From JAAEEP01 sp035529155 (GTDB lineage: Archaea; Thermoplasmatota; Thermoplasmata; Methanomassiliicoccales; JAAEEP01), in NCBI GenBank assembly GCA_035529155.1, contig DATKXF010000156.1, positions 1 to 20,195 on the forward strand: a stretch of DNA of 20,195 nucleotides. The letters run 5' to 3'. Position 1 is the stretch's first letter, and every line of letters begins with the position of its first letter. Under the pieces are notes generated by a model. The model was not told the origin of the DNA, searched no databases, and saw nothing but the letters and a program-made list of their open reading frames with translations. This document shows, piece after piece, positions 14,824-20,195 of the stretch. The position numbers and the translations under genes were made by a program.

Positions 14824-16347
14824 CTACTCCAGGGAAATGGAGATCTTTTCTTCCACCCTGTGGATGAACTGACCGTTCATGATCATGTTCCTGATGGATT
14901 CGATATCCTTACTCAAGGGACGATCGTCGATCACCCTGGCAACCTTCTCCCGGATGAGAAAGAGAGCTTCTCTGGACCCGATCCCGGGCCTAATGTTGTG
15001 AAATTCCAGTGCCTGGGCTGCGCAAAGGAGTTCGATGGCGACCACCAACTCCGCGTTATCCAGTATCCTCTCCAGCTTCTCGGCCGCGATGGACCCCATG
15101 CTGTTGAAATCTTCCTGATTGGCACTGGTGGGAATGGAATCCGCTGTGGCGCTATGAGCCATAAGCTTGCTCTCGCTGGTGAGAGCTGCCGCCACATACT
15201 GGGAGATCATCAGCCCCGAGTTCACACCCTGGTCGCAGGTGAGGAAGCGGGGTAGACCGCTGAGCTTACCGTCCAGCAAACGCGCGGTCCTTCTCTCGGA
15301 AAATGAGGCGATCTCATGAACTGCCAGTCCCATCGCATCGAGCCTGAGGGCAAGAGGCTCGCCGTGGAAGTTACCTCCCGAGAGGACCTCTCCATCGAAG
15401 ATCAAGGGGTTGTCCGTGGCGCTGTTCATCTCAATCTCCAGTGTCTCTTTCCCCCCCTTCAGGGAGTCCATAACGGCACCTAGAACCTGGGGTCCGCACC
15501 TCAGAGTGTAGGCGTCCTGTACTTTGCAGCATCCCCTATGGGAGGCGATGATCTCGCTCTCCCTGAGAAGCAGGCGGAGATTTCGGGCCACGGCTGACGG
15601 TCCGGGGTGAGGTCTCACCTTGAAGAGGCGTTCGTCGAAGGCCTGGTCAGTCCCGGAGAGGGATTCCAGGGACATGGCGAGTGCTATTTGGGCGGCCTTC
15701 AGGAGCAGGAGACCTCTGTTCAGGCAGATGCATCCTATGGCACACATGAACTGGGTACCGTTGATGAGGGCCAAACCCTCCTTCGCCTGAAGCTCGATGG
15801 GATCCAGCCCTACCGTCTCGAGCGCCTCTCTGCCGCCGAGCCTCTGTTCATCTACCAGGGCTTCACCCTCCCCAATGATCACTAGCGCGATGTGAGCGAG
15901 GGGGACCAGATCCCCCGATGATCCCACCGATCCCTTTCGGGGTACGATGGGGATCACATCCCTGTTGATCATTTCCACGATGAGGTCAATCAGTTCGGGC
16001 CTCACTCCTGAGTAGCCTTTAGCAAGGGCGTTCGCCCTGAGGAGCATCATGGCCCTCGCGGTCTCACTAGGCAGTGGTTCGCCCACTCCAGCGGCTGTGG
16101 AACGTACCATGTTCCTCTGGAGCGTGGCGATCCTGTCTCTCGGGATCACAACATTCTCGAACTCCCCTACGCCGGTATTCACGCCGTAGGCAATCTCTCC
16201 ACTTTCTAGAATTCTCTCAAGACACTTCCTGCTGTCCTCGATCCTCTTTCTAGCCTCATCGGAGACCTGGACAGCCGCCTCTCTTCTGGAGACCGCTATA
16301 ACCGCCTCCAGAGTGAGGTTCTCCCCGTCGATCACCACAGTGCCCAT
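14824..16347 (-). CDS. hutH: histidine ammonia-lyase family (MIO enzyme) with variant active site
   Basis: This 507-residue aromatic amino-acid lyase family protein matches HutH over its full length. Recognisable parts are YGVNTGVGEF (54-63), the cofactor loop KGSVGSSGDLVPLAH (138-152), EGLALINGTQ (190-199), VQDAYTLRCGPQV (276-288), NSATDNPL (308-315), SGGNFHGEP (323-331) and TSANQEDFNSMG (407-418). The cofactor tripeptide is Ser143-Ser144-Gly145 instead of Ala-Ser-Gly. Thr84 stands where histidase has His83, and Phe414 follows NQED where histidase has His. Other active-site residues (Tyr54, Asn196, Tyr280, Arg283, Phe327, Glu412) are kept. It should remove ammonia from histidine or a related amino acid, but substrate is uncertain. 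No hutU, hutI or hutG lies nearby. No ribosome site precedes the ATG. Confidence 0.88.
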   Translation of the reverse strand: MGTVVIDGENLTLEAVIAVSRREAAVQVSDEARKRIEDSRKCLERILESGEIAYGVNTGVGEFENVVIPRDRIATLQRNMVRSTAAGVGEPLPSETARAMMLLRANALAKGYSGVRPELIDLIVEMINRDVIPIVPRKGSVGSSGDLVPLAHIALVIIGEGEALVDEQRLGGREALETVGLDPIELQAKEGLALINGTQFMCAIGCICLNRGLLLLKAAQIALAMSLESLSGTDQAFDERLFKVRPHPGPSAVARNLRLLLRESEIIASHRGCCKVQDAYTLRCGPQVLGAVMDSLKGGKETLEIEMNSATDNPLIFDGEVLSGGNFHGEPLALRLDAMGLAVHEIASFSERRTARLLDGKLSGLPRFLTCDQGVNSGLMISQYVAAALTSESKLMAHSATADSIPTSANQEDFNSMGSIAAEKLERILDNAELVVAIELLCAAQALEFHNIRPGIGSREALFLIREKVARVIDDRPLSKDIESIRNMIMNGQFIHRVEEKISISLE

Positions 16348-16379
16348 GGGAACACGTAATGATTAGGGAGAAGGAGAAG

Positions 16380-16405
16380 AAAAAACAATCGGGGGCGTAA
16401 GCCCC
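16380..16405 (-). terminator. hairpin plus T-tract terminator after the HMG-CoA operon
   Basis: Read on the minus strand, GGGGC-TTAC-GCCCC forms a 5-bp GC stem (16405-16392), followed after CGATTG by six T residues (16385-16380). It starts 8 nt after the DUF35 gene stop and lies in the 66-nt gap before hutH. It should separate the mevalonate operon from hutH, although some read-through is possible because no clear hutH promoter is visible in the gap. Confidence 0.6.
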
Positions 16406-16413
16406 TTCGGGTT

Positions 16414-16830
16414 TCATTCAATGTGACGGGTGTTCACAGGGACGAACTTGTAACCGTAGTGGATCACACCACTGGGACCCTCGTCCCCCAGCTTGCGCAG
16501 CGTGGACCTGACCCTCATTCCAATGTCCACGTCCGGTGGTTCGCAGTCGATGACCTGGGCCGTGATCATGATGCCCTCGTCCAGCTTGATCATGGCCAGG
16601 ACGTAAGGCTTCATGATCTCCAACTGCGACGGAGTGTCGTGTACCACCGAGTACGAGTAGATCTCCCCCTCCCCCTTGAGGTGGACCTGCTCCATCTTAC
16701 CGATGGATTTTCGCCGACAGTCCGGACATACGGATCTGGGTGGGAAGTACATCTTCCCGCAGCTGCCGCATCTCGACGCTATCAGGTTGTACCTGCTGGG
16801 GTTGTCCCTCCAGTATCTAGGTGCTGTCAT
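16414..16830 (-). CDS. DUF35/OB-fold zinc-ribbon protein of the HMG-CoA synthase-thiolase complex
   Basis: This 138-residue protein has an N-terminal rubredoxin-like zinc ribbon (C21xxC24 and C35xxC38) followed by an OB-fold (GEIYSYSVVHDTPSQLE, then VLAMIKLDEGIMITAQVID), the DUF35 architecture. In archaea the DUF35 protein is encoded with acetoacetyl-CoA thiolase and HMG-CoA synthase and bridges them in one complex that passes acetoacetyl-CoA between active sites (established for a methanogen enzyme). The ATG directly follows the thiolase stop codon, with GGTGG as ribosome site, so translation is probably coupled. A terminator lies just downstream, making this the last gene of the operon. All four zinc-binding cysteines are intact. 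Confidence 0.9.
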   Translation of the reverse strand: MTAPRYWRDNPSRYNLIASRCGSCGKMYFPPRSVCPDCRRKSIGKMEQVHLKGEGEIYSYSVVHDTPSQLEIMKPYVLAMIKLDEGIMITAQVIDCEPPDVDIGMRVRSTLRKLGDEGPSGVIHYGYKFVPVNTRHIE

Positions 16831-17997
16831 CTATTCCACCCCCAAGATGTGAATGACGACGGTCGAACCCGTTCCTCCCACGTTCTGGGTGAGACCGATC
16901 TTCGCACCGTCGACCTGTCGCTTATCCGCCTCACCCCTCAGCTGGGTGACGATCTCCACCACTTGGGCGACACCTGTGGCGCCGATAGGATCTCCACGAG
17001 CTTTCAATCCTCCAGAGGTGTTGACCGGGATCTTGCCACCGAGCTCGGTATGACCATTCTCGGTCGCTTGTCCGCCCTTGCCCTTCTTGAAGAATCCAAG
17101 GTCCTCGATTGCCAGGATCTCCGAGATGGTGAAGTTGTCGTTGACCTCCGCCACATCTACATCGCTTGCCTTGATTCCCGCCATCTCGTAAGCCTTCCTG
17201 GCCGCCACCGAAGTGGCCTCAAAACTGCAGATGTCCTTGCGGTGGTGGAGAGCTAAGGTGTCGCTTGCCTGCGCTGATGACAGTATCCTGACCGGCTTCT
17301 CGGTGTATTTCTTGGCCGTCTCCATTGCGCAAAGGACCACGGCGGCCGCGCCGTCGGAGTTGGGGGCGCAATCGAACATGCCCAGCGGTTCGGCTACCGG
17401 GGACGCGTGAAGTATCACCGCGGGCTTGATCTCCCGCCTGAACTGGGCCTTGGGGTTCAAAGAACCGTGCTTGTGATTCTTCACTGCCACCTGGGCTATC
17501 TGCTCCCTGGTGGTCCCGTACTCGTACATGTGCCTTCGGGCGATGATGGCATGAAGCGAGGCAAAGGTAGCGCCCATGATGGACTCCCACTGCTGATCCG
17601 TGGCCGAGGCCTGGATTGCATTGGAGGCTACGTCCCCCACATCGGTCATCTTCTCCGCGCCGCCCACGACCACGATGTCGTGAATGCCGGAAGCGACGGC
17701 CATGTAACCCTGCCTGAGGGCCAGTCCGCCTGATGCTCCCGCCGCCTCGATCCTGGTGGCAGGAATGTGGTCCCTGGACATGCCAGAGTAGTCGGCTATC
17801 AGCGCGCTAATGTGTTCCTGATCGATGAATCTTCCAGCGGACATGTTGCCTACATAGAGGGCGTCGATTTCCTCTCCCGACAGGTTGGCGTCGTAGACAG
17901 CGGCGAGGCCAGCCTCGATCCCTATATCACGGAATGATCGATCCCAGACCTCACCGAACTTTGTAATGCCGATTCCAATGATCGCAACCTCTCTCAT
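16831..17997 (-). CDS. thiolase-family protein, catalytic residues lost (probable pseudoenzyme)
   Basis: This 388-residue protein aligns along its length with archaeal acetoacetyl-CoA thiolases of the HMG-CoA operon: opening REVAIIGIGITKFGEVWDRS, VGNMSAGRF, EKMTDVGD, ARRHMYEYGTT, a GLKARGDPIGATG motif and NVGGTG near the C-terminus. The nucleophile position reads RIEAAGASGG, with Gly86 where the family has Cys. The usual HDCF reads NDNF, and the usual GHP reads GDP. The codons (GGA; AAC GAC AAC; GAT) are clear on the minus strand. The reading frame is intact with no frameshift, and the start overlaps the HMG-CoA synthase stop as TGATG. Thiolytic or condensing activity by the normal mechanism is therefore unlikely; a structural or substrate-binding role in the complex is my inference. 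Confidence 0.88.
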   Translation of the reverse strand: MREVAIIGIGITKFGEVWDRSFRDIGIEAGLAAVYDANLSGEEIDALYVGNMSAGRFIDQEHISALIADYSGMSRDHIPATRIEAAGASGGLALRQGYMAVASGIHDIVVVGGAEKMTDVGDVASNAIQASATDQQWESIMGATFASLHAIIARRHMYEYGTTREQIAQVAVKNHKHGSLNPKAQFRREIKPAVILHASPVAEPLGMFDCAPNSDGAAAVVLCAMETAKKYTEKPVRILSSAQASDTLALHHRKDICSFEATSVAARKAYEMAGIKASDVDVAEVNDNFTISEILAIEDLGFFKKGKGGQATENGHTELGGKIPVNTSGGLKARGDPIGATGVAQVVEIVTQLRGEADKRQVDGAKIGLTQNVGGTGSTVVIHILGVE

Positions 17998-19052
17998 CAG
18001 ACCACTCCCTTCATTAGGATCTTGCCGCGGAACTTTGCGTAAGTGGCGTAATCAATGAACTTCTTGTTCTCCACCAGCTCCCTCACTGTGGGAGCGGCGG
18101 TCTTGCGGATGCGCTTGATCCCCGGCGTGACGGTGATGTCGAAGGCATCGGTCCCCGCGCCGGAACCATATGCTATGGCCAGTATGCGCTCATTTGGCTT
18201 GGCAACATCTAAAATTGCCGACAGTCCAAGTGGGACGCACCCTGAATAGGTGTTGCCGATGAATGGCGTGAGCAGGCCGACCTCGATCTGTTCCTCGCTG
18301 AATCCCAACTGCTTGGCCACCCTCATTGGGAACTTGCCGTTGGGCTGGTGAAATATCGCATAATCGTAATCGTCCGGCTTGGACCCCGCCATCTCCATCA
18401 GGGACTTGGCGTTGGCGATGATGTGCTTGAAGTAAGCGGGTTCGCCTGTGAAGCGCCCTTCGTGGGATGGATAGGGCTGGCCCTCCCTCCTCCAGAAGTC
18501 CGGGGTGTCAGTTGTGTAAGAGCATGTGTGGTTGATCTTCGCAATGAGCTTGTGCGACCCTATCAGGAAGGCCGCTCCACCGGCTGAAGCGGAGTACTCC
18601 AGGGGATCTCCGGGAGCTCCCTGGGAGGTGTCCGCCCCTATGGCGACACCGTACTTCACCATTCCAGAGCCAACCAGGCCCATGCATGCCTGTATGGCCG
18701 CCGTTCCGGCCTTGCAGGCGAACTCGAAGTCGGCGACGGTCAGGTTGGGAGAGGCCTCGATCGCCTCAGCCACTATCGTACCACTGGGCTTGACCGCGTA
18801 AGGGTGCGATTCCGACCCCACGTAGATCGCTCCGATCTCCTGTGGGTCGATGCTGACTCTCTTCATCATGTTCCGAGCGGCCTCCACCGATATGGTGATA
18901 ACGTCCTCATCCGGAGATGGGACAGACTTGCTGAAAATGAGCAGACCTCGGCTCAGAGCCTCCCCATCGGTGCCCCAGACCTTTCCGATCTCTTGGGGGG
19001 CGATCCGATACCTCGGGATGTAGGCTCCATAACTTACAATTCCTATATCCAT
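17997..19052 (-). CDS. hmgS: archaeal hydroxymethylglutaryl-CoA synthase
   Basis: This 351-residue archaeal HMG-CoA synthase condenses acetyl-CoA with acetoacetyl-CoA to HMG-CoA, the entry to the mevalonate pathway for archaeal lipids. The catalytic triad is complete: Glu81 in YVGSESHPYAVKP, nucleophile Cys113 in DFEFACKAGTAAIQ and His235 in FHQPNGKFP. Length fits the archaeal class of about 350. I start at ATG 19052, preceded by GGAGGAGG with 6-nt spacing. An in-frame start at 19091 would add 13 residues overlapping the regulator gene and lacks such a site. Its stop overlaps the thiolase start (TGATG). The operon order is regulator, synthase, thiolase homologue, DUF35. Confidence 0.95.
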   Translation of the reverse strand: MDIGIVSYGAYIPRYRIAPQEIGKVWGTDGEALSRGLLIFSKSVPSPDEDVITISVEAARNMMKRVSIDPQEIGAIYVGSESHPYAVKPSGTIVAEAIEASPNLTVADFEFACKAGTAAIQACMGLVGSGMVKYGVAIGADTSQGAPGDPLEYSASAGGAAFLIGSHKLIAKINHTCSYTTDTPDFWRREGQPYPSHEGRFTGEPAYFKHIIANAKSLMEMAGSKPDDYDYAIFHQPNGKFPMRVAKQLGFSEEQIEVGLLTPFIGNTYSGCVPLGLSAILDVAKPNERILAIAYGSGAGTDAFDITVTPGIKRIRKTAAPTVRELVENKKFIDYATYAKFRGKILMKGVV

Positions 19053-19058
19053 TAGGAT

Positions 19059-19066
19059 CCTCCTCC
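19059..19066 (-). promoter_or_regulatory. strong ribosome binding site of HMG-CoA synthase
   Basis: GGAGGAGG lies 6 nt before the ATG at 19052, and its first base is the last base of the regulator's stop codon TAG (19068-19066). It fixes the synthase start and suggests translational coupling to the regulator. Confidence 0.7.
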
Positions 19067-19749
19067 TAGTCAATATTCTCGAGCTTCTCAACGAGTGTTT
19101 TGACTGGCATATCGATTCTTATCAAAGGAATTCCCTCAAGGGTGGCAAGGCGAATAGCCAGATCATCCACATGTTCCGGTTTGTGGTAGGCAACCAGGGC
19201 AGGCTTGAGCGGATGGGCCCTGATTGCTATCATGGGCGATCTGCCGAACTTGACTCCGGTGAAGATCAGTGCCCTCTCACTGCTCCACCCATAGATCTTG
19301 AGGTAGTCCAGAGATGAGAGGGATGTAATGGCCTTCATGGAGTCGATTACCGTGAATCCGTGGATGTCGCGATTAAGAGAGACGGTGTGGGTGAGATTGT
19401 CACCGTTCACGAGTCTCATGAACTCCTCGGCTGACATGCTTGTCTTGAATTCCTTGATGCTGATGATGCAATCGCTCTTCTCCCCCAGGTTGTACTTCTT
19501 GATCGTTGGCGATCCGTGCTCTTCGTCCAGTGTGATAATTCCATTCACGATGCGCCTTATTATCACGATGCCGGGGGATTTTCTCCTTCCAGACTCGTAA
19601 TCGCTGATTACGGAGGGGGAAACCATGAGCTTCTTCGACAGCTGCTGCTGGGAAATCCCGAACTCCTCCCTCCATTTCCTTATAGTCTTTCCAGCGTCTT
19701 CCGAGAGGGTGATTTCTCCTGCGATCTTTTCCCTCAGCTCTTCACGCAT
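19066..19749 (-). CDS. HTH (XRE-type) transcriptional regulator heading the HMG-CoA operon
   Basis: This 227-residue protein has an N-terminal Cro/C1-type helix-turn-helix (about 19-72: TIRKWREEFGISQQQLSKKL, then VSPSVISDYESGRRKSPG). Its C-terminal alpha/beta domain (about 90-227) includes RALIFTGVKFGRSPMIAIRA and LATLEGIPLIRID; I cannot name it, but it may sense a metabolite. The gene is first in the operon and its stop overlaps the ribosome site of HMG-CoA synthase, so it probably controls mevalonate flux. A TATA box ATTTAAATAT lies about 26 nt before the ATG (leaderless), and an inverted repeat overlaps the upstream promoter element, which suggests autoregulation. Confidence 0.88.
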   Translation of the reverse strand: MREELREKIAGEITLSEDAGKTIRKWREEFGISQQQLSKKLMVSPSVISDYESGRRKSPGIVIIRRIVNGIITLDEEHGSPTIKKYNLGEKSDCIISIKEFKTSMSAEEFMRLVNGDNLTHTVSLNRDIHGFTVIDSMKAITSLSSLDYLKIYGWSSERALIFTGVKFGRSPMIAIRAHPLKPALVAYHKPEHVDDLAIRLATLEGIPLIRIDMPVKTLVEKLENID

Positions 19750-19770
19750 GTTGGATGGTAGATGCTAAGT

Positions 19771-19780
19771 ATATTTAAAT
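19771..19780 (-). promoter_or_regulatory. TATA box of the HTH-HMG-CoA synthase operon
   Basis: On the minus strand this reads ATTTAAATAT, a near-consensus archaeal TATA box centred about 26 nt before the ATG at 19749. That predicts a leaderless transcript; no ribosome site is visible before the ATG. Confidence 0.65.
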
Positions 19781-19784
19781 TTGT

Positions 19785-19809
19785 CGAATTACGAATACGA
19801 CATAATTCG
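19785..19809. promoter_or_regulatory. inverted-repeat operator candidate upstream of the HTH gene
   Basis: CGAATTA (19785-19791) and TAATTCG (19803-19809) are exact reverse complements separated by 11 nt, so centres are 18 bp apart. CGAAT also recurs at 19792 and 19808, and flanking AAATTT/AAATT extend the imperfect symmetry. The left arm overlaps the expected transcription factor B recognition element just upstream of the TATA box, so bound protein would block initiation. The obvious ligand is the HTH protein encoded just downstream. Confidence 0.5.
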
Positions 19810-19851
19810 AATTTATGTGAAAAACGGCATTGTCCAGGCATTAACCGTACA

Positions 19852-20195
19852 TCAACGATTTACATCCATTTTTCGATCGAGGGATGCGATGACCTGCTTT
19901 AGATCGGGGCTAACTGCGGGTTGGTCCGCCACCCACTTGTATGTGATGCATCCATCCTCCTGTATCACAAATATCGCCCTATTCGAAAATCTCTTAAGAA
20001 GTCCGGTCTCGTTCTCTATGAAGACACCGAAGAGCTTTGACGCCTTGCCGCTGGCATCGCTGAGCATGCGGAATGGGACATTCATTTTGGCCCTCCATCC
20101 TCTATGAGAGCGTATCGAGTCTGTGTTTATCCAGACAACTCTATAGCCGCGTAAATCGAACTCTTCCTTGGCCTCCTTGAACTCTCTCATCTCGA
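19852..20195 (-). CDS. peroxiredoxin/thioredoxin-fold protein, C-terminal part (cut by window edge)
   Basis: The frame is open to the right edge, so the start lies outside the window. The visible 114 or so residues read EMREFKEAKEEFDLRGYRVV, WINTDSIRSHRGWRAKMNVP, FRMLSDASGKASKLFGVF and RAIFVIQEDGCITYKWVADQ. This pattern (Asp-Ser after a beta strand, LSD, YGV-like LFGVF, RAIFVI) matches AhpC/TSA-family peroxiredoxins, which reduce peroxides. The peroxidatic cysteine would be upstream and cannot be checked. One visible cysteine, in QEDGCITY, is not at a standard resolving position. A T-rich run (minus strand, near 19824-19820) could end its transcript before the HTH gene. Confidence 0.75.
   Translation of the reverse strand, partial: EMREFKEAKEEFDLRGYRVVWINTDSIRSHRGWRAKMNVPFRMLSDASGKASKLFGVFIENETGLLKRFSNRAIFVIQEDGCITYKWVADQPAVSPDLKQVIASLDRKMDVNR

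Noticed and set aside
16831..17997. Thiolase as a decaying pseudogene
   Set aside because: No frameshift or internal stop, start and stop tightly coupled to neighbours, and non-catalytic family motifs well kept; substitutions are confined to catalytic positions as far as I can see.
19781..20107. 108-codon plus-strand open frame at the right edge
   Set aside because: It overlaps the peroxiredoxin-like gene antisense and contains the operator region; no domain is recognisable.

Overview
The window is archaeal chromosomal DNA. It carries an archaeal-type membrane LonB protease, an archaeal NadM-type NMN adenylyltransferase, a Hel308 helicase, the KEOPS subunit Cgi121, the archaeal HMG-CoA synthase/thiolase/DUF35 operon, and three RAD55/KaiC-like ATPases. 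TATA-like boxes lie about 26-37 nt upstream of several starts, some apparently leaderless, and others have GGAG/GGTG ribosome sites. The DNA is moderately GC-rich with AT-rich promoter gaps. A euryarchaeal origin, possibly Thermoplasmatota, is my inference; no rRNA or other decisive marker is present. Coding density is high: no stretch over 300 bases lacks a gene, and I see no tRNA, rRNA, CRISPR array, insertion sequence or prophage.

Layout. (1) 1-1018, minus strand: two adjacent KaiC/RAD55-like ATPases. The downstream one runs off the left edge with an intact P-loop; the upstream one has a degenerate P-loop. (2) 1132-2384, minus: an NAD-salvage operon, nadM then pncC then a 77-residue unknown. 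(3) 2473-4437, minus: LonB, divergent from (4) 4641-7725, plus: an EamA-type permease overlapping a Hel308 helicase that ends in a PIP-box-like motif. (5) 7722-9714, minus: a threonine synthase and a third KaiC-like ATPase, convergent with the helicase and sharing a CTAG stop palindrome. (6) 9892-14823, plus: Cgi121, then a 1443-residue protein made of 21 divergent helical repeats of about 62 residues with a beta-rich C-terminal domain. (7) 14824-16347, minus: a histidine ammonia-lyase-family enzyme with an unusual cofactor tripeptide and changed substrate-pocket positions. (8) 16414-19749, minus: a mevalonate-pathway operon (HTH regulator, HMG-CoA synthase, thiolase homologue, DUF35 protein) closed by a hairpin/T-tract terminator. 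(9) Right edge: a peroxiredoxin-like fragment.

How the genes fit together. The operon in (8) should condense acetyl-CoA units into HMG-CoA for archaeal lipid synthesis. Its synthase keeps all catalytic residues, but the thiolase homologue has lost the nucleophilic cysteine and other catalytic residues, so it looks like a pseudoenzyme kept in the complex. NadM and PncC act on the same metabolite, NMN. The best candidates for something undescribed are the 21-repeat protein, the catalytically altered thiolase inside an otherwise intact HMG-CoA operon, and the ammonia-lyase with a Ser-Ser-Gly cofactor site.
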